The notes below the pieces were generated by a model, which was not told the origin of the DNA, did no database searches, and saw only the letters and a program-made list of their open reading frames with translations. Position numbers and translations under genes: made by a program. This document shows, piece after piece, positions 1-11,330 of a stretch of 64,000 nucleotides of DNA. The DNA is from Doryteuthis pealeii (taxonomy: Eukaryota; Mollusca; Cephalopoda; Myopsida; Loliginidae): positions 46,152,148 to 46,216,147 of the forward strand of contig CM042142.1 of the NCBI GenBank assembly GCA_023376005.1, in the 5' to 3' direction. Position 1 is the stretch's first letter. Each line of letters starts with the position of its first letter.

Positions 1-61
1 TGTGTGTGTGTGTGTGTATAAATTTTTCTCATTATTCTGTGATAATAATTAATAATTATCT

Positions 62-115
62 TTGTTCCCTGAAGATGATCTAATTAATAGATCGAAACAC
101 TGCAGCGTCGGCCAA
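62..115 (+). ncRNA. Hammerhead ribozyme-like motif HHR-A
   Basis: The conserved core CTGAAGA is at 69-75. Stem II pairs GATCT (77-81) with AGATC (89-93), and GAAAC follows at 94-98. Stem III pairs A97-T108, C98-G107 and C100-G105, with one A.C mismatch and a TGCA loop. The cleavage triplet GTC is at 107-109. Stem I is CC (67-68) with GG (110-111), then an internal loop, then TTG (62-64) with CAA (113-115). This order matches a type I hammerhead. Stem I is the weakest part. A related motif lies inverted at 1222-1270. Activity is inferred, not shown. Confidence 0.62.
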
Positions 116-351
116 TAAACTTACCACTTAACCCATTTAAACCTGTGTTTTTTTCATTTTTTCTTGATATTATATATATATATATATAAGCTGAGTCAAA
201 AAAGTATCGAGATTTTTGGTACTTCTTGAAACACCTTGTATTCTGAAAAAAAATGAACGTTCCATTCATTGTCCATTTCTATCTTGGTAAATACAGCTTC
301 AATCTCGATACTTTTATTAAAAAAAACTTGTATAAGTAAAATAAAAAAAGT

Positions 352-585
352 AAACGGGGTGGTTTAATGTGGCTATCAGCCTGAGAGCAAGGGAGTCTAT
401 CCCTTTTCGCTAGCGCTAGGCACGGGAGATTGTTTCTGCGTCTGAGTTAGAGCGCCTACCATCAGCTCCCCACTTTACCGCGCAGATCTAAGCCATGGTA
501 CCCATACGCTGAGTTGGTGAGGGTCGGTATTGAACCCAGAAACTGGTGTTTCTAAGCCGGATGTTCTACCGACTGAGCTAAACCA

Positions 586-588
<3 letters not shown>
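352..588 (-). repeat. tRNA-derived SINE, family 1
   Basis: Read on the minus strand, this element starts with a tRNA-like head. Box A, TAGCTCAGTCGG (complement of 569-580), and box B, GGTTCAATACC (complement of 526-536), both fit the RNA polymerase III consensus. The body then continues to about 352. Relatives occur at 19672-19835, 27465-27690 and 44895-45142, all on the minus strand. A (TA)n tract abuts its 5' end. It is a SINE rather than a tRNA gene because the acceptor stem does not close and the body is repeated. Confidence 0.8.

Positions 589-636
<48 letters not shown>
587..636. repeat. (TA)n microsatellite
   Basis: Nearly pure TA dinucleotide tract between the family 1 SINE and a Helitron-like element. 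Long TA tracts recur throughout the window and serve as insertion targets for several elements. Confidence 0.95.
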
Positions 637-642
<6 letters not shown>

Positions 643-1159
643 GGAGATTATGTAACTGTCTCTCTGTAACCGAAACTACGTCAGTACTATTATTACGATT
701 TCTTTAGATATCTAAGAAATTCTCGACGATTAAGAAATAGTCATTATTTAATCTTAATCAACATCTTATTTATTAACTAGTCTAGCCAAGTTAGATTTGC
801 CGCAAAACTGCCCATATTATCAATGCATTTAAAACATTGATATATGTGTTTTATATCTTTAACAAATAAAAATTTACATAGAATATGGTGGGACAAATTT
901 GCGTATTAATTTTGAGAAAACTGTCTTTGATAAATAATTATTTGCTGTTACTGATTTATATACTATCGTGTTATTCTCAAGTGTATCAAAAGCCATTATA
1001 CATATTATTTTATATAGAAATCAATTAAAATAACATTGAAATGAGTGAAATATTTTATATTCGTTCTTATTTAGTTTCGTTAGATTTTCTAATTTAAAAT
1101 TATATTTTATTACATTAAAACTTAAATACTTGCACCCAGGAGGCGCATACTTTTTCTAG
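633..1159 (+). mobile_element. Non-autonomous Helitron-like element, copy a
   Basis: It belongs to the same family as 8718-9352 and 10520-11146: the conserved 5' block around ATAATGGAGATT and CTGTAACCGAAACTACGTC, an AT-rich body, and a 3' end with a GC hairpin followed by CTAG then T. The 5' TC is lost in this copy. The 3' hairpin (around 1133-1146) has mutated bases, but CTAG at 1156-1159 remains. No protein is encoded. Confidence 0.6.
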
Positions 1160-1221
1160 TGTGTAATATAGCGAAAAATTTTGAAAAAACACAGGTTCAA
1201 TAAAATGAGTGGTATTTATTC

Positions 1222-1270
1222 AGCCAACGCTGCAGTGTTTCAATCTGTTTAGTAGATCTTCTTCAGGGCT
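1222..1270 (-). ncRNA. Hammerhead ribozyme-like motif HHR-B
   Basis: On the minus strand, stem I AGCC (complement of 1267-1270) pairs with GGCT (complement of 1222-1225). The core CTGAAGA is the complement of 1260-1266. Stem II GATCT pairs with AGATT through one G.T wobble. GAAAC follows, then a stem III with TGCA loop, and the cleavage triplet GTT (complement of 1226-1228). All three stems can form. It is a relative of HHR-A and faces it, so the two ends of one disrupted inverted-repeat element may survive here. Confidence 0.68.
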
Positions 1271-1451
1271 TTTGTTTATTTAAGGAAAAATAAAAATTTC
1301 ATTACATATAATAAGGAGACTGTGAGAGTCTTTTGTTGATCAGTCTATTTAAAAATGTTTAAATGAAAAATTAGCGATCTTAGAATTGTTTGAAAATTAT
1401 GAACGCTAAGATAAACGGTTTTGAAGATGACATAGAACATTCTCTTACGTT

Positions 1452-1454
1452 GTG

Positions 1455-1525
<71 letters not shown>

Positions 1526-1528
1526 AGA
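1452..1528. repeat. (GT)n(GA)n compound microsatellite
   Basis: GT dinucleotides run directly into GA dinucleotides. Nothing else is seen in it. Confidence 0.95.
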
Positions 1529-1559
1529 GAGATTTCTAGTGTATATAATTTTGATTAAG

Positions 1560-1680
1560 ATTTTAAGCTAAAGCCATGGAACATGAATCCAATGGTGATA
1601 ACAATTGTAGTTGGTGCACTTGTAATGGTCCCTAAGGGTTTAGAAATAAGATCTAAAAAATATCGGAGTCCCCAAAAAAG
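1560..1680 (+). mobile_element. 3' fragment of R2-superfamily-like LINE
   Basis: The frame starting near 1583 reads MVITIVVGALVMVPKGLEIR. This matches the conserved region just after the restriction-like endonuclease of the LINE at 29.2-32.2 kb (compare the VVGALGT segment at 31980-32060). Only about 120 bp remain. The 66-codon open frame that contains it is a relic, not a gene. Confidence 0.6.
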
Positions 1681-1779
1681 GGGGCTCCTGTATATGTATC
1701 CATGTGTGTGTATGGGTACCAGGAGCCTGTTTAATGTCAAAGATAGGAGAGTATTTCCTATAACACTAAGCATCAGTGT

Positions 1780-2122
1780 TTGAACTTAAATTAAACCAAC
1801 GAATCTAGATGCTGATTTTCAAGGCGGAAATTTTCTTTCCTACTTTGAATAATGGCGCAGCATAATCTTCCTTTCGGTACCGGTCTTGGATAAATAAAAG
1901 GTAACATCGCCTTATTTTTATTTCCATCAAATTCAAAATGATGAAAGTTTCCTGTCAGGAAAAAGTGCACACCTCGGTATTCCAATTACATTATTCTATC
2001 ACGACTAGGGAAACATCACCGACCCGGCATTTGAGTGATTTGGTCACTCTAGCCATAACACACTCGACTGGAATTTTAATAAATATCTAACAAACAGAAA
2101 GAATTTTAAATAGAAAATGAAG

Positions 2123-2126
<4 letters not shown>
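1780..2126. other. Unassigned AT-rich sequence
   Basis: No gene, RNA or repeat family was recognised here. It ends in the (TA)n tract at 2127-2208. Confidence 0.5.

Positions 2127-2208
<82 letters not shown>
2127..2208. repeat. (TA)n microsatellite
   Basis: About 41 uninterrupted TA units. Confidence 0.95.
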
Positions 2209-2211
<3 letters not shown>

Positions 2212-2430
2212 TCTTTCTGAAAATCAATTTATTTTGCAATGTGCCAGTCCGGAGTATTTCCAATAAAATTAGTATTTTGACACAAAATAGACTTTTTTTT
2301 ATACAAATCTTTTTTTTTATATATATTTATGTTTGGTTTTATCTTTACGTGTATTTATTATTTATTTTGAATTTATAAGTTAAGAAAATCATAGGTAAAC
2401 AAACAGATTAGAAATAAGACGACAACAATA

Positions 2431-2432
2431 CA

Positions 2433-2476
<44 letters not shown>

Positions 2477-2980
2477 ATGATTTAATTAAACAAACAAAAA
2501 TTAATTAACAAACAGAAAGGAAAAGAAATGCAAGGTCATAAATTTGGACAAAAAAAGAAAGAATTATAGTATGAAAAATACAACGCCATACCCGTAAAAA
2601 AGAAAGAAAGAAAGAATGAATGAATGAATGAATGAATGAATGAAACTCGCTAATAAAAATTAAACAGATAGGAAGTAAAATAAATACATCATTCAGGTGT
2701 ACAAATTGATAAATGAATAAAGAAAGAAAGAAAGTAGAAAAAGACAACGTCATACTCTGAATGAAAGAAAGAAAGAAAAAAGAAAAAAAAAAAGAAAGAA
2801 AAAAAAAAAAATAACACCATACTTGCAAAGAAAGAAAGAACGATAGAAAGAAATAACTATAGTATAAAAAATGCAACGCCATAGCCGCAAAAAAGAAAGA
2901 ATGAATGAATGAATGAATGAAACACATTAACAAAAATCAAACAAACAGGAATGGAAATAAATACATCATAAATGTGTACA

Positions 2981-3012
<32 letters not shown>

Positions 3013-3103
3013 AGATAAGTCATAAAAAAAAGAAAGAAAAAAGAATGAAAGAAAATGAAATTAACTAATAAAATTTTAAAAACAGGAAGGAAGAAAAAAA
3101 GAA

Positions 3104-3155
<52 letters not shown>

Positions 3156-3226
3156 GTGATGAATATTAAAAACTTAAAATTATTGAGCACGGTTATTCAG
3201 TCCATTTTAGAAAGAAAGAAAAAAAA

Positions 3227-3271
<45 letters not shown>

Positions 3272-3327
3272 GGGAAATATTAAAACTTAACATTTTTGAG
3301 CCACGGTTATTCAGTCCATCTTAGAAA

Positions 3328-3372
<45 letters not shown>

Positions 3373-3536
3373 GTGGTAAATATTAAAACTTAAAATTTTT
3401 AATCCACGGTTATTCAGTCCATCTTAGAAAGAAAGAAAGAAAGAAAGAAAGAAGAAAGAAAAGAAAGAAAGAGTGGTAAATATTAAAACTTAAAATTTTA
3501 ATCCACGGTTATTCAGTCCATCTTAGAAAGAAAGAA

Positions 3537-3580
<44 letters not shown>

Positions 3581-3633
3581 GTGGTAAATATTAAAACTTA
3601 AAATTGTTAAGCAACGGTTATTCAGTCCATCTT

Positions 3634-3696
<63 letters not shown>

Positions 3697-3749
3697 GTGG
3701 TAAATATTAAAACTTAACATTTTTGAGCCACGGCTATTCAGTCCATCTT

Positions 3750-3792
<43 letters not shown>

Positions 3793-3810
3793 AGCAAAGT
3801 GAAAAAGGAA
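2431..3810 (+). repeat. (GAAA)n block with interspersed 60-bp satellite
   Basis: GAAA and GAAT tetranucleotides fill the block. From about 3155 to 3755, six copies of a conserved segment of about 60 bp (landmarks AATATTAAAACTTAAAAT and CCACGGTTATTCAGTCCAT) alternate with GAAA tracts of varying length, with a period of 100-122 bp. Purines are on the plus strand. The 142-codon minus-strand frame at 2505-2933 is translated repeat. Confidence 0.9.
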
Positions 3811-3829
3811 AAAGGGAGATGAAACAAAG

Positions 3830-5017
3830 GGAAAGAAAGAAGGGTATAGAAGGCACTCTGTCGGCAGATATTTCAATGTTGATAGTTTAGGAGTGTTTAT
3901 CAAATCGTTCTTATTTACAACTCAAAAATGACCTTATATACTTACAAACAGAATTATAGACTAGTTAACTTTTATAAAACCTTCAAGTTTCTTGCAAAAA
4001 TATCTTTATATGACTTTTCTTCAATTTATCCCTTTCTTTTTAATCAGCGTCAAACAGCGTCTGTGCACGAGTGAAAAATACTATTTAATTTTATTATTAT
4101 TTTTTCTTCTTCTCCTTCTTCTCTCCTTCTCCCCTCCTTTTCCTCCTCCTCTCTCTCCTCCTCCTCTTCAAACCTAATTTTTACCAATTTCTATCAAATT
4201 AAATCAAACCAATTTTTCATGAACACTTTACACTCGACCCCTCCTTCTCCCGGTCCCTCGTCAAGTTTATATCGTACTGATGGGTGATGTCAACAGAAAA
4301 ATAAATAAAGTCGAAAAACGGACCAAGAGGTCCTTAGCGAAAACAAAATAAAAATAAAGATTTAAATAACAACAACAAAAAAAGAAGAAAAAGACTTGAA
4401 AAGATTAAAAGAAAAAAAATAAAGACCCAAAAAGATGCAAGAACAAACATCAACACCAAACAAGAAACAAGTCCGACGTCAATGATGTTAAGTGTTACCT
4501 TAATAAAATTACCATTTTCTCACTTTTTAATCTTATAAAATTCTTATTTTTAATAATAACTTTTTATTTATCTATTTTATTTCATATTATCTTATTTCAT
4601 TCATTTTTTTTTCCTATTTTAGAGACACTTCAAAATTTCATTTTTACTTTTCAAAATTCACCATCTTTTTCGGCCTTTTAATGTATTTTCGAAAAATTCA
4701 ATCGGACAATTTTGATCAAAGCGTAAGGTAAGGAAACGAAAAATATTTTTTTCGTTTTGGAAAATATAAACCTTTTTTATTTTCATTTTCATTTTCTTAT
4801 CTTATTTTTCTGTTTTTCTTAATTTTATTCATATGAATTCTTGATCTTTTTTCTTCATATATTTCTAATTCGACTAATTTGTACTTGCAATGGAATAGGT
4901 TTTCAGTATTTTTATTTTTTATTTTTCATAATTTTTCTTCAAATCCAATGATGAAAACGTGACTTAAAGATACATAAATGGTCGTTACAAATTACTTACG
5001 TGCAACACGAAGAAAAC

Positions 5018-5018
<1 letters not shown>
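3830..5018. other. Unassigned AT-rich sequence
   Basis: It contains a CTT/CTC-rich patch near 4100-4170 and otherwise low-complexity A/T-rich DNA. No gene, RNA or mobile-element end was recognised. Confidence 0.5.
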
Positions 5019-5089
<71 letters not shown>

Positions 5090-5165
5090 CCAGCTAAAAG
5101 TTTTTCGGAAAGTTAAGACGAAAAGTCATTTCCTCAGAGAGAGTGTGATTTTCAAAAAGGAGTAG

Positions 5166-5243
<78 letters not shown>

Positions 5244-5327
5244 ATATAATATAATAAATATATAAAGGTTTTACATATCTATTTATTTGGGGACAAAGGA
5301 ACAGTCTCAACCATTTTGACAATCCCA

Positions 5328-5377
<50 letters not shown>

Positions 5378-5426
5378 ATTATATCATTTCTTTTTTCATT
5401 ATACACACACACACACACACACACAC

Positions 5427-5472
<46 letters not shown>

Positions 5473-5550
5473 ATTTCTTTTTTCATTATACACACACACA
5501 CACACACACTCATATTTATATGTATATATATATATATATAAGATATATAT
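5019..5550. repeat. Cluster of (TA)n and (CA)n microsatellites
   Basis: TA tracts at about 5019-5086, 5166-5238, 5331-5370 and 5428-5470 are separated by short unique sequence and CA tracts near 5402-5426 and 5490-5510. The sequence next to ATTTCTTTTTTCATTATACAC occurs twice (near 5386 and 5473), so part of the cluster is a local tandem duplication of about 90 bp. Confidence 0.9.
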
Positions 5551-5552
5551 AT

Positions 5553-5700
5553 ATTCATACAAAACCGCCAGGAAACTAAAACTAATAAGTAAAAAGTGTT
5601 CAATACCTAAGTAGAGCAAATAATAAAGATAGATCTAATGAGTTAGATAAACCTACTAAAAAGTTTCGCTTAATGCTCTTCAGGGCTAAGATATAAATAT
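5553..5700 (-). mobile_element. Hammerhead-bearing dispersed element, copy 1
   Basis: About 130 bp closely resembles 46570-46700: landmarks AGTGTTCAATACCTAAGTAG and GCTTAATGCTCTTC. On the minus strand the order is hammerhead-like motif (5650-5687), then a body ending at a TA tract. No coding capacity. I infer a small non-autonomous element, but the ends are not sharply defined. Confidence 0.55.
5650..5687 (-). ncRNA. Hammerhead ribozyme-like motif HHR-C
   Basis: On the minus strand, AGCC (complement of 5684-5687) pairs with GGTT (complement of 5650-5653) as stem I. CTGAAGA, a two-pair stem II GC/GC with a five-base loop, GAAAC, a minimal stem III AC/GT and the triplet GTA follow in order. 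Stem II is short, so activity is uncertain. The element is shared with 46662-46760. Confidence 0.55.
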
Positions 5701-5744
5701 ATATCTCTGTGTGTGTGCGCGCGCGCATGCGTGTGTGTGTGTGT

Positions 5745-5880
5745 GATAATAGCCAGAGGGAGAATAGTTGGATTCATACCTTTCCCTTTGGTATGAAATG
5801 CAAGCAGCCACGTCCAGGAATTGAACTGGGGTCTCCGAATACATTTCCTACGACTCCGTATGGTGACAATGTATATATTC
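5745..5880 (-). repeat. SINE family 2, partial
   Basis: Read on the minus strand it has a degraded tRNA-like head with box B-like GGGTCTCC/TTGAACT sequence, then TGCTTGCATTTC and the CCAAC...CTATTC block. The full-length relatives are 32631-32958 and 53181-53458. It is truncated at the 3' side. Confidence 0.65.
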
Positions 5881-6195
5881 TAAGAGTTGTGTTTTAACCA
5901 AGAATATAGAACCAGTAGAATGTCGATGGGGAATGGATGGAGAAGTGAGCGGGATGGGTTGGATTAAAAGAGAATTACAGAAGGAAAAAAATTAGGTTCT
6001 TTAAGGGTAAAGAAAAAAACCCTGTAGAATTCAAATGATACCTCATGTCAAAAATATTGACACACTTTTTAAAACCCTTTTAAAGTTCCAAATCCGATAA
6101 TTAAACTTAAACAAAAACAACAACCTTTTTAAGTCTGTTGTTGCGTGTCAAAAACAGGTATTTTTTATTAGAATAAAACTTTATCATCATTCATC

Positions 6196-6199
6196 ATCA

Positions 6200-6246
<47 letters not shown>

Positions 6247-6336
6247 GGTTGCGGTGGTAGTAGTAGTAGAAGAAGAAGAAGAAGAAGAAGAAGAAGAAGA
6301 AGAAGAAGAAGAAGATGTTGTTGTTGTTGTTGTTGT
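6196..6336. repeat. Compound trinucleotide repeat (ATT)n(GTA)n(GAA)n(GTT)n
   Basis: Four trinucleotide tracts lie back to back with sharp borders. The poly-Glu, poly-Val, poly-Ser and poly-Asn open frames over it are artefacts of the repeat. Confidence 0.95.
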
Positions 6337-6839
6337 CGAAAGAGAAGGTAGAGGGTTGTTGAGTTCTTCGGTGGAGTGGGGGTTTGTTTTTGCCTTTTTT
6401 AATTCTCTTATATATTTTTTCATTCGTTTCATTTCGGTAAATCATTCATTTTGTTTTTTACGCCCAACCACTCCGCCTGCACAAAAAAAATAAAAAATAA
6501 AATAAATAAACACAGAATAATTTTTTAAAATCTTTTTTTAAAAAATCGTGAAATGAAACTTGGGGTTAATGCTTTGAAGTTCGCAAGAAAAATGAAAGAT
6601 AAAAAGGAAATCCTTTAAGATTTTTTTTTTGGGGGGGAGGGGTGTTTGTTTGTTCTTTCTGTTGTTTTTTTTTTGGGGTTTTTGGGGGTTTTTTTTAATT
6701 CAAATTGCAATGCACAACGAGGGGTTGATGAGAAATTTGCATTTAATCCATACCTCCTGCCGGCATATTTCGTTTGTCTAGTGCAGTGAACACAACTGGA
6801 GAGACACCCACAAAAAGGTGACTAAAAAATAAAATGGAA

Positions 6840-7020
6840 GAAGAGGAATAAACAGGTAAATATAAACATATGTTCACTGGTCCCGCACCCTGGTTTTGGT
6901 TGAGGGGTGCTACTCACGTAACACCTTGTAGATAGGAATATACATGCGCAACCCACCCCTCTACAGGTCTACTACTGATTTGAATTCAGGGTTTTCCTTC
7001 TACTATACCAATTGTCTTAA
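6840..7020 (-). repeat. SINE family 2, 3' part, degraded
   Basis: The segment ending in GATTTGAATTCAGGG and TTTTCCTTCTACTATACCAA resembles the minus-strand tail of family 2 (compare 40015-40075). No head is visible, so this is a low-confidence fragment. Confidence 0.35.
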
Positions 7021-7096
7021 AAACTAAAAAAATTTAAAAATCAAAGAAACATTTTAAATAACAATTACTAAAAAAAAGTGTTTATCATGTAATATA

Positions 7097-7097
<1 letters not shown>

Positions 7098-7158
<61 letters not shown>

Positions 7159-7204
7159 TAATTGGTAATTTGCTTGAAGCATTGTTAAGTATATTATGAT
7201 GTAA

Positions 7205-7270
<66 letters not shown>

Positions 7271-7324
7271 ATTTTAAATATATATATATATATATATAAT
7301 ATATATATAATATATATATATTAT

Positions 7325-7384
<60 letters not shown>

Positions 7385-7461
7385 ATTATTAATATATTAT
7401 AATTATATATATATATATTTATATATAAATATAAAATATAATATATATATATATATAATAA

Positions 7462-7532
<71 letters not shown>

Positions 7533-7535
7533 ATA
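7098..7535. repeat. Cluster of (TA)n microsatellites
   Basis: Several long TA tracts with AATATA interruptions. A short unique stretch near 7155-7210 (AATTTGCTTGAAGCATTG) also occurs at 48815, next to the foldback there. Confidence 0.9.
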
Positions 7536-7781
7536 ATAGTTATTTTGATAAAATTTTCTGTATTCCTGCAAGAGTACAGATCTGTGTTAATCTCGGAAAT
7601 ACAGTGTTTTAGAATTTCAGAATACATCCCCTATTTTGGAACCTCTGTACATGCTGGTATGATTACATGATCCAATAGAAGTTGAAATGTCATAAAACTC
7701 ACAATAACATACTGGTGCATTATATCATATAATCTAGATTTAGATTCCTGTTGATATTCACCTTATTTTGGAACCAGTGCC

Positions 7782-8323
<542 letters not shown>

Positions 8324-8415
8324 TATAGTGTGGGATGGTCACTGTTTTAGCTTTTGCTGGAATGGCGTACCAAAGGAGTATTATTGGTAGAGTGCTCAAT
8401 ATAAAATAGAGCTGT

Positions 8416-8690
8416 TATATAATATAATAAGATAAATATATAAAGGCTTTATACGCAACCTTTATGCTGTCTATAAACACTCTCATACATTCAATTTACC
8501 TTCACATACATACGCACATCATTTTATCCAATCATACACATCACATGTCTATTGAATTTTTGAAATTTTTTGAATTTTTTCGATTTTCCTTACATTTGAA
8601 CATCTTCACCAATATGGTTGTGAATGTTCCTTTGTCACCTAATAAATAGATATGTAAAACCTTTATATATTTATCTTATTATATTATATT
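8416..8690. repeat. Inverted-repeat element
   Basis: ATAAGATAAATATATAAAGG near 8428-8446 is inverted near 8664-8682. The right side (TTCCTTTGTCACCTAATAAA and ACCTTTATATATTTAT) resembles the complement of 5255-5310, so this is a dispersed element. No protein is encoded. Confidence 0.5.
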
Positions 8691-8717
8691 ATATTATATT
8701 ATATTATATTATATATA

Positions 8718-9352
8718 CTAGCAAATATATGCACCCTCCGGATGCAAGTATTTAAGTTTTAATATAATAAAATATCATGTTAAATTAGAAAGGCTAATGA
8801 AACTGAATAAGAATTCAGATAAAAATATTTGGAACAGAGGGGGTATAATCGGAAAATAGAACAACTTTGAAACTAACTGTTCCACCATTTTCCCTTACTC
8901 CCGTCTTTCAGTGGTAAATTTCCCTAATTTAACTATTTAGTTAAAATAGGAAGAAAAGAATAAAATTACAGTTATTTCTTTATGTTAATAGATTTCTGTT
9001 AAGATTTATCCCCGAGATTTTTGCTCATATTTATTAAGATAAAACCAAACAATTAGAAATCAATAATACTAAGCATATATTTATTAAAATCAAATTTTTT
9101 AAGATCAATATGCAAATTAGCCTTCCCATTCACACTGTAAACCGCTATTTCGTTGAATATATAAATATAATTGCATGTTATTAGTATGTAGATATTGTTA
9201 ACAGTCTTAATGATGTAAAACAATTTTACTAATAATTGAGGTTTAATTAAAAAATAAAATCATGGAGAATGTGTGTAAATAACTAAAGGGAAGTGTGACT
9301 TGTGTAGTTTCGGTTACAGACAAACAAACCCACAATCTCCATTATAATAAGA
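8718..9352 (-). mobile_element. Non-autonomous Helitron-like element, copy b
   Basis: On the minus strand the element begins TCTTATTATAATGGAGAT at 9352 and ends with a hairpin (GCATCC-GGA-GGGTGC) and TTTGCTAG at 8718, followed by T. The 5' base outside is A. A 5' TC, a 3' hairpin plus CTAG, and insertion between A and T without target duplication are the hallmarks of Helitrons. It is 635 bp long with no protein, so it would need replicase (Rep/helicase) from elsewhere. Confidence 0.78.
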
Positions 9353-9554
9353 TTATTATTACTATTATTATTATATAAGACGGAATTACAATACCTTGAT
9401 AATGGTTCGGAAAACAACTGAAAGTACTTGGTTTGCCAATAATGACTCTTTTGGACAAATCATTAATGCCTTTCAATATGGTTAAAATCAAAAGATTGTT
9501 AAAGAGGCCTATATATCCTACTATTTACTTGAATAAAGAGTTGTCCTTCTCCTA

Positions 9555-9850
9555 GAATCTAGAATATCCAACTATTTCCCCATAGCTGAAAGGGGGAATA
9601 TTTATATTCATACCTCCCATTGTGGTGTAATGGTTAGATAGTTAGCCTCACCGATCCATTACAACTGAATAGCAAGTCCAATCCTCGCTGGATGTCCCAT
9701 ATTTGCAATCTTGAGTCCCTTGTTATAAATAACGGATAAATAATTATATTTCCTAAAAGTTTTATCACTACGTGAAATGCAAACAGACTCGTTCAGGATT
9801 TGAACGCCGTGCGCTGAGTCCACTACCTACGAAGATAGGTGTTAGCTTTT
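9555..9850 (-). repeat. SINE family 2 split by a tRNA-like insertion
   Basis: The outer parts (about 9555-9628 and 9764-9850) are family 2 on the minus strand. Between them about 135 bp begins with a plus-strand tRNA-like segment, TGGTGTAATGGTTAGATAG at about 9632, with a weak box B near AAGTCCAATCCTC. I infer that one SINE inserted into another. Confidence 0.5.
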
Positions 9851-10091
9851 CCGAAACGCAAGACGAATTCAATTAAATTAATTAATATGTTCATCAGTCA
9901 AGTTACAAATTGTTTCCCTTGTCTCTCCGGACATTTCACACTTTTCCGGGAATCACTTCACCTAATAGGGAAGTACTCTATTTCTTGTGAATTTTCAATA
10001 TTTTTTTTCGGGTAGAAAGACATTTCATCGCATAAGATATTCAAAATGTCATCAGTTTACGAGCTCATTTATACTCATACATAAGTATACC

Positions 10092-10148
<57 letters not shown>

Positions 10149-10422
10149 GAGGATATGTGCTTAATTGAAGTCATACCTAATTTTTCAAAATTAATTAGAT
10201 AATAATTAATGAATTTAGGCGGGCATATATGTTCAAATGTAAGGCTAAACAGATCGAGAAAAATGTCAATCACTGAATGTACATTTCGACCTATTCAGGG
10301 ATTGACATTTTTCTCGATCTGTTTAGCCTTACATTTGAACATATATGCCCGCTTAAATTCATTAATTATTATCTAATTAATTTTGAAAAATTAGGTATGA
10401 CTTCAATTAAGCACATATCCTC
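10149..10422. repeat. Near-perfect long hairpin, arms about 130 bp, loop 14 nt
   Basis: Positions 10149-10278 are repeated in reverse complement at 10293-10422 with only a few mismatches. The loop is 10279-10292. (TA)n tracts lie on both sides. An RNA from here would be almost fully double-stranded. The overlapping plus and minus open frames of about 70-90 codons are mirror images of each other. Confidence 0.92.
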
Positions 10423-10479
10423 CAAAAATTGTCGGCTAAGAGCCATATCAAATAAACACAGTGTTTATTTACGTACTTT

Positions 10480-10519
<40 letters not shown>

Positions 10520-10522
<3 letters not shown>

Positions 10523-11145
10523 TATTATAATGGAGATTGTGTGTTTTTCTGTCTGTAACCGAAACTATATTCCTACTCAAGTCACAATTCTCTTAGTTAT
10601 TGACATCACATTCTCCATGATTTTATTTTTATCTAAAGCTCAATTATTAACAAAAATGTCTTACATTATTAATACTGTTAACTATGACTACATACTAACA
10701 ACATGCAATTATATTTATATATACAACAAAATAGCGCTTTACAATGTGAACGGGAAGGCTAATTTGCATATTAATATTAAAAAATCGAATTTAATAAATA
10801 TGTGCTTAGTATTATTGATTTCTAACTGTTTGGTTTTATTTTAATGAATATAAGTAAAAATCTCTTCAATGAATCTTAAAAGAAATCTATTAACAAGAAG
10901 AAATAACTGTCATTTCATTCTTTACTTCCTCTTTTAACTAAATACTTAAATTAGAAAAAATAACAATGAAAGACGAGAGTGATGGAAGAGTAAATTTCAG
11001 TTGTTCCATTTTTTATTATACTCCCTCTGTTTCAAATCTTTTTATCTGCATTCTTATTTAGTTTCATTAGCCTTTCTAATTTAATACAATATTTTATAAC
11101 ATTAAAACTTAAATACTTGCACCCGGAGGGTGCATATATTTGCTA

Positions 11146-11146
<1 letters not shown>
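10520..11146 (+). mobile_element. Non-autonomous Helitron-like element, copy c (best preserved)
   Basis: It starts TCTTATTATAATGGAGAT directly after A in a TA tract. It ends with a 7-bp hairpin (TGCACCC, loop GGA, GGGTGCA at 11118-11134), nine bases, then CTAG at 11143-11146, followed by T of the same TA tract. These are Helitron-type termini and the A/T insertion site. It is 627 bp with no Rep/helicase coding. The 127-codon frame at its start is not a recognised protein. Confidence 0.82.
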
Positions 11147-11203
<57 letters not shown>

Positions 11204-11206
11204 CTC

Positions 11207-11247
<41 letters not shown>
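11147..11247. repeat. (TA)n tracts
   Basis: Two TA tracts split by CTCCACACACA. The first is the target of Helitron-like copy c. Confidence 0.9.
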
Positions 11248-11250
<3 letters not shown>

Positions 11251-11330
11251 CTTCACATATTAGATGACAAGGTTCTAAATCACTTTCTAATCAAAATCCA
11301 TTAACGCCTCCGTGTTATCTTCAGACCAAA

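Noticed and set aside
526..588. A functional tRNA gene
   Set aside because: Box A and box B are perfect, but the acceptor stem does not close and the same body recurs in several copies. It is a SINE.
3155..3755. CRISPR-like array
   Set aside because: The conserved segments are separated by simple GAAA tracts, not unique spacers, and this is a eukaryotic genome.
5090..5160. CTGAGGAAATGACTTTTCG on the minus strand as another hammerhead
   Set aside because: The CTGANGA core is present, but no GAAAC is placed after a paired stem II.
6187..6493. Poly-Glu/poly-Ser/poly-Asn frames
   Set aside because: Explained completely by compound trinucleotide repeats. All frames on both strands are open for the same reason.
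9880..10070. CTGATGA on the minus strand near 9893 and 10048
   Set aside because: No paired stem II plus GAAAC in the right place.
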